Notes: generated from the letters alone by a model not told the origin. Counted from the stretch's first letter, positions 48,101 through 60,392 are shown. The stretch: DNA of 64,000 bases from Bathymodiolus brooksi (GCA_963680875.1 OY804582.1:56066646-56130645), one strand, 5' to 3'. A program made the numbers and translations.

Positions 48101-49782
48101 TATTCCTTTACTACAATAACAAATAACCCAAACACAACATCAGCCAAATAGTCATATTCCTTTACTACAATATCAAATAACCCAAACACAACATCCACCA
48201 AATAGTCATATTCCTGTACTACAATATCAAATAACCCAAATACAACATCCGCCAAATAGTCATATTCCTGTACTACAATATCAAATAACCCAAACACAAC
48301 ATCCACCAAATAGTCATATTCCTGTACTACAATATCAAATAACCCAAACACAGCATCCGCCAAATAGTCATATTCCTATACTACAATATCAAATAACCCA
48401 AACACAACATCCGCCAAATAGTCATATTACTATACTGCAATATCAAATAACCGTAACACAACATCCGCCAAATAGTCATATTCCTGTACTACAATATCAA
48501 ATAACCGAAACACAATATCCGCCAAATAGTCGTATTCCTGTACTACAATATCAAATAACCAAAACACAACATCCGCAAATAGTCATATTCCTATACTACT
48601 ATATCAAATAACCCAAACACAACATCCGGCAAATAGTCATATTCCTGGACTACAATATCAAATAACCCAAACACAACATCCGCCAAATAGTGATATTCCT
48701 ATACTACAATATCAAATAACCCAAACACAACATCCGCCAACTAGTCATATTTCTGGACTACAATATAAAATAACCAAAAAACAACATCCACCAAATAGTC
48801 ATATTCCTGTACTACAATATCAACTAACCCAAACACAACATCCGCCAAATAGTCGTATTCCTGTACTACAATATCAAATAACCCAAACACAACATCCGCC
48901 AAATAGTCATATTCCTATACTACAATATCAAATAACCCAAACACAACATCCGCCAAATAGTCATATTCCTTTACTACAATATCAAATAACCGAAACACAA
49001 CATCCGCCAAATAGTCATATTCCTGTACTGCAATATCAAATAACCCAAGCACAATATCCGCCAAATAGTCGTATTCCTGTACTACAATATCAAATAACCC
49101 AAACACAACATCAGCCAAATAGTCGTATTCCAAGACTACAATATCAAATAACCAAAACACAACATCCGCATATAGTCATATTCCTATACTACTATATCAA
49201 ATAACCCAAACACAACATCCGCCAAATAGTCATATTCCTGTACTACAATATAAATAACCCAAACACAACATCCGCCAAATAGTCATATTCCTGTACTACA
49301 ATATCAAATAACCCAAACACAACATCTGCCAAATAGTCATATTCCTGTACTACAATATCAAATAACCCAAACACAACATCCACCAAATAGTCATATTCCT
49401 GTACTACAATATCAAATAACCCAAACACAACATCCGCCAAATAGTCGTATTCCTTTACTACAATATCAATAACAAAAACACAACATCCACCAAATAGTCA
49501 TATTCATGTACTACAATATCAAATAACCCAAACACAACATCTGCCAAATAGTCATATTCCTGTACTACAATATCAAATAACCCAAACACAACATCCACCA
49601 AATAGTCATATTCCTGTACTACAATATCAAATAACCCAAACACAACATCCGCCAAATAGTCGTATTCCTTTACTACAATAACAAATAACCCAAACACAAC
49701 ATCAGCCAAATAGTCATATTCCTTTACTACAATATCAAATAACCCAAGCACAACATCCACCAAATAGTCGTATTCCTGTACT
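45147..49782. repeat. Tandem higher-order unit of 2318 bp, two copies
   Basis: Copy 1 runs from about 45,147 to 47,464 and copy 2 from about 47,465 to 49,782. Landmarks 45356/47674, 46597/48915 and 46925/49243 differ by 2318 bp, 43 monomers less 4 bases. The shortfall comes from single-base deletion variants such as atataaataaccc, tatcaataac, ccgcaaatag and catccgcatatag. Characteristic monomers are ccaagactac, cctggactac, cctatactac and catattatcc. Confidence 0.86.
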
Positions 49783-52700
49783 ACAATATCAAATAACCCA
49801 AACACAACATCCGCCAAATAATCATATTCCTGTACTACAATATCAAATAACCCAAACACAACATCCACCAAATAGTCATATTCCTGTACTACAATATCAA
49901 ATAACCCAAACACAACATCCACCAAATAGTCATATTCCTGTACTACAATATCAAATAACCCAAACACAACATCCGCCAAATAGTCATATTCCTATACTAC
50001 AATATCAAATAACCCAAACACAACATCCGCCAAATAGTCATATTCCTATACTACAATATCAAATAACCGGAACACAACATCCACCAAATAGTCATATTCC
50101 TGTACTACAATATCAAATAACCGAAACACAATATCCGCCAAATAGTTGTATTCCTGTACTACAATATCAAATAACCAAAACACAACATCCGCAAATAGTC
50201 ATATTCCTATACTACTATATCAAATAACCCAAACACAACATCAGCCAAATAGTCATATTCCTGGACTACAATATCAAATAACCCAAACACAACATCCGCC
50301 AAATAGTCATATTCCTATACTACAATATCAAATAACCCAAACACAACATCCGCCAAATAGTCATATTTCTGGACTACAATATAAAATAACCAAAACACAA
50401 CATCCGCCAAATAGTCATATTCCTGTACTACAATATCAAATAACCCAAACACAACATCCACCAAATAGTCATATTCCTGTACTACAATATCAAATAACCC
50501 AAATACAACATCCGCCAAATAGTCTTATTCCTGTACTACAATATCAAATAACCCAAACACAACATCCGCCAAATAGTCATATTCCTATACTACAATATCA
50601 AATAACACAAACACAACATCAGCCAAATAGTCATATTCCTGTACTACAATATCAAACAACCCAAACACAACATCAGCGAAATAGTCGTATTCCTGTACTA
50701 CAATATCAAATAACCCAAACACAACATTAGCCAAATAGTCGTATTCCTGTACTACAATATCAAATAACCCAAACACAACATTCGCCAAATAGTCGTATTC
50801 CTGTACTACAATATCAAATAACCCAAATACAACATCCGCCAAATAGTCTTATTCCTGTACTACAATATCAAATAACCCAAACACAACATCCGCCAAATAG
50901 TCATATTCCTATACTACAATATCAAATAACACAAACACAACATCAGCCAAATAGTCATATTCCTGTACTACAATATCAAACAACCCAAACACAACATCAG
51001 CCAAATAGTCGTATTCCTGTACTACAATATCAAATAACCCAAACACAACATTAGCCAAATAGTCGTATTCCTGTACTACAATATCAAATAACCCAAACAC
51101 AACATTCGCCAAATAGTCGTATTCCTGTACTACAATATCAAATAACCCAAACACAACATCAGCCAAATAGTCGTATTCCTGTACTACAATATCAAATAAC
51201 CGAAACACAACATCCGACAAATAGTCATATTCCTATACTACAAAATCGAATAACCCAAATACAACAGCAGCCAAATAGTCATATTCCTGTACTACAATAT
51301 CAAATAACCCAAACACAGCATCCGCCAAATAGTCATATTCCTATACTACAATATCAAATAACCCAAACACAACATCCGCCAAATAGTCATATTCCTATAC
51401 TGCAATATCAAATAACCGTAACACAACATCCGCCAAATAGTCGTATTCCTGTACTACAATATCAAATAACCAAAACACAACATCCGCAAATAGTCATATT
51501 CCTATACTACTATATCAAATAACCCAAACACAACATCCGGCAAATAGTCATATTCCTGGACTACAATATCAAATAACCCAAACACAACATCCGCCAAATA
51601 GTGATATTCCTATACTACAATATCAAATAACCCAAACACAACATCCGCCAACTAGTCATATTTCTGGACTACAATATAAAATAACCAAAAAACAACATCC
51701 ACCAAATAGTCATATTCCTGTACTACAATATCAACTAACCCAAACACAACATCCGCCAAATAGTCGTATTCCTGTACTACAATATCAAATAACCCAAACA
51801 CAACATCCGCCAAATAGTCATATTCCTATACTACAATATCAAATAACCCAAACACAACATCCGCCAAATAGTCATATTCCTTTACTACAATATCAAATAA
51901 CCGAAACACAACATCCGCCAAATAGTCATATTCCTGTACTGCAATATCAAATAACCCAAGCACAATATCCGCCAAATAGTCGTATTCCTGTACTACAATA
52001 TCAAATAACCCAAACACAACATCAGCCAAATAGTCGTATTCCAAGACTACAATATCAAATAACCAAAACACAACATCCGCATATAGTCATATTCCTATAC
52101 TACTATATCAAATAACCCAAACACAACATCCGCCAAATAGTCATATTCCTGTACTACAATATAAATAACCCAAACACAACATCCGCCAAATAGTCATATT
52201 CCTGTACTACAATATCAAATAACCCAAACACAACATCTGCCAAATAGTCATATTCCTGTACTACAATATCAAATAACCCAAACACAACATCCACCAAATA
52301 GTCATATTCCTGTACTACAATATCAAATAACCCAAACACAACATCCGCCAAATAGTCGTATTCCTTTACTACAATATCAATAACAAAAACACAACATCCA
52401 CCAAATAGTCATATTCATGTACTACAATATCAAATAACCCAAACACAACATCTGCCAAATAGTCATATTCCTGTACTACAATATCAAATAACCCAAACAC
52501 AACATCCACCAAATAGTCATATTCCTGTACTACAATATCAAATAACCCAAACACAACATCCGCCAAATAGTCGTATTCCTTTACTACAATAACAAATAAC
52601 CCAAACACAACATCAGCCAAATAGTCATATTCCTTTACTACAATATCAAATAACCCAAGCACAACATCCACCAAATAGTCGTATTCCTGTACTACAATAT

Positions 52701-55700
52701 CAAATAACCCAAACACAACATCCGCCAAATAATCATATTCCTGTACTACAATATCAAATAACCCAAACACAACATCCACCAAATAGTCATATTCCTGTAC
52801 TACAATATCAAATAACCCAAACACAACATCCACCAAATAGTCATATTCCTGTACTACAATATCAAATAACCCAAACACAACATCCGCCAAATAGTCATAT
52901 TCCTATACTACAATATCAAATAACCCAAACACAACATCCGCCAAATAGTCATATTCCTATACTACAATATCAAATAACCGGAACACAACATCCACCAAAT
53001 AGTCATATTCCTGTACTACAATATCAAATAACCGAAACACAATATCCGCCAAATAGTTGTATTCCTGTACTACAATATCAAATAACCAAAACACAACATC
53101 CGCAAATAGTCATATTCCTATACTACTATATCAAATAACCCAAACACAACATCAGCCAAATAGTCATATTCCTGGACTACAATATCAAATAACCCAAACA
53201 CAACATCCGCCAAATAGTCATATTCCTATACTACAATATCAAATAACCCAAACACAACATCCGCCAAATAGTCATATTTCTGGACTACAATATAAAATAA
53301 CCAAAACACAACATCCGCCAAATAGTCATATTCCTGTACTACAATATCAAATAACCCAAACACAACATCCACCAAATAGTCATATTCCTTTACTACAATA
53401 TCAAATAACCGAAACACAACATCCGCCAAATAGTCATATTCCTGTACTGCAATATCAAATAACCCAAGCACAATATCCGCCAAATAGTCGTATTCCTGTA
53501 CTACAATATCAAATAACCCAAACACAACATCAGCCAAATAGTCGTATTCCAAGACTACAATATCAAATAACCAAAACACAACATCCGCATATAGTCATAT
53601 TCCTATACTACTATATCAAATAACCCAAACACAACATCCGCCAAATAGTCATATTCCTGTACTACAATATAAATAACCCAAACACAACATCCGCCAAATA
53701 GTCATATTCCTGTACTACAATATCAAATAACCCAAACACAACATCTGCCAAATAGTCATATTCCTGTACTACAATATCAAATAACCCAAACACAACATCC
53801 ACCAAATAGTCATATTCCTGTACTACAATATCAAATAACCCAAACACAACATCCGCCAAATAGTCGTATTCCTTTACTACAATATCAATAACAAAAACAC
53901 AACATCCACCAAATAGTCATATTCATGTACTACAATATCAAATAACCCAAACACAACATCTGCCAAATAGTCATATTCCTGTACTACAATATCAAATAAC
54001 CCAAACACAACATCCACCAAATAGTCATATTCCTGTACTACAATATCAAATAACCCAAACACAACATCCGCCAAATAGTCGTATTCCTTTACTACAATAA
54101 CAAATAACCCAAACACAACATCAGCCAAATAGTCATATTCCTTTACTACAATATCAAATAACCCAAGCACAACATCCACCAAATAGTCGTATTCCTGTAC
54201 TACAATATCAAATAACCCAAACACAACATCCGCCAAATAATCATATTCCTGTACTACAATATCAAATAACCCAAACACAACATCCACCAAATAGTCATAT
54301 TCCTGTACTACAATATCAAATAACCCAAACACAACATCCACCAAATAGTCATATTCCTGTACTACAATATCAAATAACCCAAACACAACATCCGCCAAAT
54401 AGTCATATTCCTATACTACAATATCAAATAACCCAAACACAACATCCGCCAAATAGTCATATTCCTATACTACAATATCAAATAACCGGAACACAACATC
54501 CACCAAATAGTCATATTCCTGTACTACAATATCAAATAACCGAAACACAATATCCGCCAAATAGTTGTATTCCTGTACTACAATATCAAATAACCAAAAC
54601 ACAACATCCGCAAATAGTCATATTCCTATACTACTATATCAAATAACCCAAACACAACATCAGCCAAATAGTCATATTCCTGGACTACAATATCAAATAA
54701 CACAAACACAACATCCGCCAAATAGTCATATTCCTATACTACAATATCAAATAACCCAAACACAACATCCGCCAAATAGTCATATTTCTGGACTACAATA
54801 TAAAATAACCAAAACACAACATCCGCCAAATAGTCATATTCCTGTACTACAATATCAAATAACCCAAACACAACATCCACCAAATAGTCATATTCCTGTA
54901 CTACAATATCAAATAACCCAAATACAACATCCGCCAAATAGTCTTATTCCTGTACTACAATATCAAATAACCCAAACACAACATCCGCCAAATAGTCATA
55001 TTCCTATACTACAATATCAAATAACACAAACACAACATCAGCCAAATAGTCATATTCCTGTACTACAATATCAAACAACCCAAACACAACATCAGCGAAA
55101 TAGTCGTATTCCTGTACTACAATATCAAATAACCCAAACACAACATTAGCCAAATAGTCGTATTCCTGTACTACAATATCAAATAACCCAAACACAACAT
55201 TCGCCAAATAGTCGTATTCCTGTACTACAATATCAAATAACCCAAATACAACATCCGCCAAATAGTCTTATTCCTGTACTACAATATCAAATAACCCAAA
55301 CACAACATCCACCAAATAGTCATATTCCTTTACTACAATATCAAATAACCGAAACACAACATCCGCCAAATAGTCATATTCCTGTACTGCAATATCAAAT
55401 AACCCAAGCACAATATCCGCCAAATAGTCGTATTCCTGTACTACAATATCAAATAACCCAAACACAACATCAGCCAAATAGTCGTATTCCAAGACTACAA
55501 TATCAAATAACCAAAACACAACATCCGCATATAGTCATATTCCTATACTACTATATCAAATAACCCAAACACAACATCCGCCAAATAGTCATATTCCTGT
55601 ACTACAATATAAATAACCCAAACACAACATCCGCCAAATAGTCATATTCCTGTACTACAATATCAAATAACCCAAACACAACATCTGCCAAATAGTCATA

Positions 55701-57600
55701 TTCCTGTACTACAATATCAAATAACCCAAACACAACATCCACCAAATAGTCATATTCCTGTACTACAATATCAAATAACCCAAACACAACATCCGCCAAA
55801 TAGTCGTATTCCTTTACTACAATATCAATAACAAAAACACAACATCCACCAAATAGTCATATTCATGTACTACAATATCAAATAACCCAAACACAACATC
55901 TGCCAAATAGTCATATTCCTGTACTACAATATCAAATAACCCAAACACAACATCCACCAAATAGTCATATTCCTGTACTACAATATCAAATAACCCAAAC
56001 ACAACATCCGCCAAATAGTCGTATTCCTTTACTACAATAACAAATAACCCAAACACAACATCAGCCAAATAGTCATATTCCTTTACTACAATATCAAATA
56101 ACCCAAGCACAACATCCACCAAATAGTCGTATTCCTGTACTACAATATCAAATAACCCAAACACAACATCCGCCAAATAATCATATTCCTGTACTACAAT
56201 ATCAAATAACCCAAACACAACATCCACCAAATAGTCATATTCCTGTACTACAATATCAAATAACCCAAACACAACATCCACCAAATAGTCATATTCCTGT
56301 ACTACAATATCAAATAACCCAAACACAACATCCGCCAAATAGTCATATTCCTATACTACAATATCAAATAACCCAAACACAACATCCGCCAAATAGTCAT
56401 ATTCCTATACTACAATATCAAATAACCGGAACACAACATCCACCAAATAGTCATATTCCTGTACTACAATATCAAATAACCGAAACACAATATCCGCCAA
56501 ATAGTTGTATTCCTGTACTACAATATCAAATAACCAAAACACAACATCCGCAAATAGTCATATTCCTATACTACTATATCAAATAACCCAAACACAACAT
56601 CAGCCAAATAGTCATATTCCTGGACTACAATATCAAATAACACAAACACAACATCCGCCAAATAGTCATATTCCTATACTACAATATCAAATAACCCAAA
56701 CACAACATCCGCCAAATAGTCATATTTCTGGACTACAATATAAAATAACCAAAACACAACATCCGCCAAATAGTCATATTCCTGTACTACAATATCAAAT
56801 AACCCAAACACAACATCCACCAAATAGTCATATTCCTGTACTACAATATCAAATAACCCAAATACAACATCCGCCAAATAGTCTTATTCCTGTACTACAA
56901 TATCAAATAACCCAAACACAACATCCGCCAAATAGTCATATTCCTATACTACAATATCAAATAACACAAACACAACATCAGCCAAATAGTCATATTCCTG
57001 TACTACAATATCAAACAACCCAAACACAACATCAGCGAAATAGTCGTATTCCTGTACTACAATATCAAATAACCCAAACACAACATTAGCCAAATAGTCG
57101 TATTCCTGTACTACAATATCAAATAACCCAAACACAACATTCGCCAAATAGTCGTATTCCTGTACTACAATATCAAATAACCCAAATACAACATCCGCCA
57201 AATAGTCTTATTCCTGTACTACAATATCAAATAACCCAAACACAACATCCGCCAAATAGTCATATTCCTATACTACAATATCAAATAACACAAACACAAC
57301 ATCAGCCAAATAGTCATATTCCTGTACTACAATATCAAACAACCCAAACACAACATCAGCCAAATAGTCGTATTCCTGTACTACAATATCAAATAACCCA
57401 AACACAACATTAGCCAAATAGTCGTATTCCTGTACTACAATATCAAATAACCCAAACACAACATTCGCCAAATAGTCGTATTCCTGTACTACAATATCAA
57501 ATAACCCAAACACAACATCAGCCAAATAGTCGTATTCCTGTACTACAATATCAAATAACCGAAACACAACATCCGACAAATAGTCATATTCCTATACTAC
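49782..57600. repeat. Higher-order repeats with offsets 2911, 1508 and 1940 bp
   Basis: The series containing the ccaagactac, atataaataaccc and gttgtattcc monomers recurs. Landmarks at 49243, 52154, 53662 and 55602 are spaced 2911, 1508 and 1940 bp, and those at 50146, 53057, 54565 and 56505 show the same spacing. These offsets are 54, 28 and 36 monomers less 5, 4 and 4 bases. Copies differ by gain or loss of blocks of monomers. The stretch near 50,909-51,220 recurs near 57,268-57,579 (offset 6359). Confidence 0.83.
50146..50730 (+). other. 194-codon plus-strand open frame in satellite
   Basis: This is the longest type of plus-strand open frame, repeated at 54565-55149 and 56505-57089, with a variant at 53057-53623. 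After a short out-of-phase start it reads the 18-residue unit NSHIPVLQYQITQTQHPP, rich in P, Q, H and T. The minus frame of this zone is broken by cctatac monomers, which create tag codons, while the same change is a harmless V to I on plus. That is enough to explain why plus frames are relatively longer here. I do not call it a gene. Confidence 0.15.
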
Positions 57601-58833
57601 AAAATCGAATAACCCAAATACAACAGCAGCCAAATAGTCGTATTCCTGTACTACAATATCAAATAACCCAAACATAACATCCGCCAAATAGTCATATTCC
57701 TATACTACAAAATCAAATAACCCAAACACAACATCAGCCAAATAGTCGTATTCCTGTACTACAATATCAAATAACCCAAACACAACATCCGCCAAATAGT
57801 CATATTCCTATACAACAAAATCAAATAACCCAAACACAACATCCACCAAATAGTCGTATTCCTGTACTATAATATCAAATAATCCAAACACAACATCAGC
57901 CAAATAGTCGTATTCCTGTACTACAATATCAAATAACCCAAACACAACATCCACCAAATAGTCATATTCCAATACTACAATATCAAATAAGCCAAACACA
58001 ACATCCACCAAAAAGTCATATTCCTGTACTACAATATCAAATAACCCAAACACAATATTAGCCAAATAGTCATATTCCTGTACTACAATATCAAATAACC
58101 CAAACACAACATCAGCCAAATAGTCATATTCCTGTACTACAATATCAAATAACCCAAACACAACATCCACCAAATAGTCATATTTCTGTACTACAATATC
58201 AAATAACCCAAACACAACATCGGCCAAATAGTCATATTCCTGTACTACAATATCAAATAACCCAAACACAACATCCACCAAATAGTCGTAATCCTGTACT
58301 ACAATATCAAATAACCCAAACACAACATCCGCCAAATAGTCATATTCCTGTACTACAATATCAAATAACCCAAACAAAATATCCGCCAAATAGTCATATT
58401 CCTGTGCTACAATATCAAATAACCCAAACACAACATCCACCAAATAGTCGTATTCCTATACTACAAAATCAAATAACCCAAGCACAACATCAGCCAAATA
58501 GTCGTATTCCTTTACTAAAATATCAAATAACCCAAACACAACATCCGCCAAATAGTCGTATTCCTGTACTACAATATCAAATAACCCAAACACAACATCC
58601 ACCAAATAGTCGTATTCGTTTACTACAATATCAAATAACCCAAACACAACATCCGCCAAATAGTCGTATTCTGTACTACAATATCAAATAACCCAAACAC
58701 ATCATCTGCCAAATAGTCATATTCCTATACTACAAAATCAAACAACCCAAACACAACATCAGCTAAATAGTCGTATTCCTGTACTACAATATCAAATAAC
58801 CCAAACACAACATCCACCCAATAGTCATATTCC
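57600..58833. repeat. Right edge of the satellite array with diverged monomers
   Basis: From about 57,600 the monomers keep the 54-bp period but no longer fall into the higher-order units described to the left. Variants uncommon elsewhere appear, such as tacaacaaaatc, actaaaatatc, cacatcatctg, cattcgtttac and caccaaaaag. The last recognisable monomer ends near 58,833 in tagtcatattcct and is followed directly by a SINE head. Loss of homogeneity at an array edge is typical of satellites. Confidence 0.75.
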
Positions 58834-58837
58834 TCGG

Positions 58838-59210
58838 AACCACATTAGTTGTGTAATGGTTAGCGTGCTAGCGTCGAGTGGGGTAGATAGTGGGTTCGAG
58901 CCCCTGTCGGGTCATACCAAAGACTATAAAATTGGTATTTGTTGATTTTCTCTTAAGCATGCAGCAAAAATGAGAAAGAGCAAAGACTGCATAGATGGCT
59001 CTGGATCAGGATAATGTGTCCGAGTGGGGCTACATGTCTATCCATGGACTGTTTGTCAATGAGCTAGCACTATAAAAACCCAACTCAGCGTGTTGGTCTA
59101 GTACAAAGTGGAACTCATATTCATCTCATTGAAAATTAACTGGTTCTCGCCATGATATATCTGAAAAATTAGTTGGCGTTAAACAACAATAACTCACTCA
59201 CTCACTCAAC
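58838..59210 (+). mobile_element. tRNA-derived SINE, near full length, abutting the satellite
   Basis: The element begins with a tRNA-like head. A box A-like sequence taatggttagc is at 58854-58864 and a good box B, ggttcgagccc, at 58893-58903. These form an internal RNA polymerase III promoter. The head is followed by a gtcataccaaagac junction, a body of about 250 bp, a cgccatgatatatctgaaa core and a ggcgttaaacaacaat tail, and it ends in actcactcactcactcaac. This architecture, with a shared 3' tail and short actc repeats, is typical of dispersed molluscan SINEs. The element would depend on a LINE for mobility. I see no clear target-site duplication: the left flank is satellite and the right flank is another SINE head. 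Confidence 0.82.
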
Positions 59211-59255
59211 CGCCTCAGTGGTGTAGGTTAGCGTGCTTGCAAGCATACAATTCGC
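59211..59255 (+). mobile_element. Second tRNA-like SINE head, truncated
   Basis: Directly after the first SINE tail the sequence starts again with cgcctcagtggtgtagg and ttagcgtgcttgc, closely matching the start of the upstream SINE head. It breaks off before a box B and runs into AT-rich DNA. This suggests a second SINE inserted or recombined at the tail and then lost its 3' part. It is short, so confidence is moderate. Confidence 0.5.
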
Positions 59256-59545
59256 TAACAATAAAAAAATAATACAGTTATATATTAAACATATTTTTGT
59301 AAATAAAATATTTTATTGTCTTATAAACCATTTTGCAGTAGTGTTAAACAAAATATAATTTAGCTTAATAAGATATAGGAACATAGGAACATATCCAATG
59401 GATATTTATCAAGGGTCTCTTGTCCGAAGATTTTTTTTATATTTTTAGTAAAAGCGGCTAACCTAGAGGAATCTCGGACCATTCGAATATATCTTAGAAT
59501 TGAAACAAACCAAGGAGTATTCTTGCCCAGTTGAGTTCAAATTGG
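59256..59545. other. AT-rich stretch without a recognised gene
   Basis: I see no conserved coding segment. A short direct repeat (taggaacataggaacat) lies near 59,376, and homopolymer tracts are present. The minus-strand open frame across 59463-59702 runs antisense to the mobile-element remnant that begins near 59,550, and I do not regard it as a gene. Confidence 0.5.
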
Positions 59546-59549
59546 TATG

Positions 59550-60392
59550 GTAGATTAAGAGAAAATGTTTAATGAATGGGAAAAACGTGAAAAGGAGGAC
59601 ATAGATACTCTTTCCGAATGGATGAAGAGTGTGAGGTCGCTGATACAAATGAGAATTACAAAAAGTCAATGGATCTATGAGCACTCGCTCTACATCAATC
59701 AAAGACCCAACTATTGCTATTAGCTAAACACCTGTTTCTCCTCCATAACAAATATGTTATTGTCTCCGTCAACAAAGCCCCTAACAATATTGTTTTTGTG
59801 TGTCAATCACATTACGTAGACTGCCTGATAAAAGCATTAGGTATTGACATTTCATTTGACAACCCTACATATACCCCGACGACACATACGAAAGAGGAAA
59901 TCCTGGACAATCATAGGTCTGTTATATGTTCCTTTGGAATTCCAACCAAAGATGAAGAACTGGATCTACAATCACTCTACTGGATTCCTAAATTACACAC
60001 GTGTCCTTTCAAACAGACCTATATTGATGGGTCTGCACAATTGTTCCAGGAAACCTCTTTCAAAATTATTAATATGTATTCTATCAGCGGTCACTAGCTA
60101 CTCGAGGGGTGGTGTGAAACAGATGTGGATTCTGAAGAACTCTATTGATCTATTAGAGTACATACAACTAGGTCCCTCTCCTCCTGCATTAGCCTTAAAA
60201 CAATTGATTTCTCTACCCTCTACACAGCTATTTCTCACTCTAAGTTGAAGGACATATTAAGGGAGTTGGTCCAAGTGTGTTTCATAAAAAAGAATGGCCA
60301 ACGTAGATACAAATACCTTGTGCTAGGAAGGGACATATCTTATTTTGTAAAAAATAAAAAAATACTTTGATCCCACCAAAAACTTCTCAGGT
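59550..60392 (+). pseudogene. 5' part of a broken reverse-transcriptase element (probably Penelope-like)
   Basis: I recognise conserved blocks of a reverse-transcriptase element abundant in bivalve genomes, spread over all three plus frames. A block near 59,565-59,650 includes DTLSEWMKSVRSLIQ; 59,660-59,710 includes NGSMSTRSTSI; 59,745-60,040 includes NKAPNNIVFV, LDNHRSVICSFG and LYWIPKLH; 60,060-60,170 includes SRGGVKQMWILKNS; 60,175-60,350 includes DFSTLYTAISHSKLKD and RRYKYLVLGRD. The aspartate of RT motif A (codon 60206-60208) is retained. At least three frame changes and a small deletion between the LSAV and SRGG blocks make it non-functional. Similarity fades in a DPTKNFS block near 60,392, where the minus-strand LINE begins. 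Motifs B and the YxDD box are absent. Assignment to the Penelope-like class is from memory of the family, not a search. Confidence 0.72.

Larger units (their letters stand above)
1..58833. repeat. 54-bp tandem satellite array, about 1,090 monomers
   Basis: A head-to-tail array of a 54-bp unit fills the window from its first base to about 58,833, so the left end is not seen. Read on the plus strand the unit begins aatagtcatattcct and ends cacaacatccgcca. By hand count the consensus has 23 A, 12 T, 16 C and 3 G (35% GC), so the plus strand is strongly depleted in G. Common variants affect the ccg of the final ccgcca (ccg, cca, ctg, cag), the gtcat/gtcgt site, the cctgtac site (cctttac, cctatac, cctggac) and aaataaccc (aactaacc, aaataaccg). 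Length variants are 53 bp (attctgtac), 55 bp (cccaaagcac) and 45 bp (gtattctataac). The consensus is open in one frame per strand: 18-residue units FGLFDIVVQEYDYLADVV on minus and NSHIPVLQYQITQTQHPP on plus. No gene or mobile-element domain lies inside it. It could be centromeric, pericentromeric or another heterochromatic satellite; the sequence does not decide. Confidence 0.97.

Noticed and set aside
209..58659. Many open frames of 60-575 codons as a gene family
   Set aside because: All are readings of the same 54-bp monomer. Their ends coincide with indel or nonsense monomers, and they recur only because the DNA is duplicated.
1..58833. CRISPR-like array
   Set aside because: The repeats are contiguous without unique spacers, the context is eukaryotic and no cas genes occur.
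1..58833. Telomeric repeat
   Set aside because: Each monomer contains one taaccc hexamer, but it is never in tandem, so this is not telomeric sequence.
1..58833. CENP-B box as proof of a centromere
   Set aside because: I see no ttcg....a..cggg motif in the monomer variants, so a centromeric role has no direct support.
58838..58910. Functional tRNA gene
   Set aside because: Box A is degenerate, no convincing acceptor stem closes, and the sequence continues into a SINE body and tail.
59463..59702. Minus-strand 79-codon open frame
   Set aside because: It is largely antisense to the reverse-transcriptase element and has no conserved motif.
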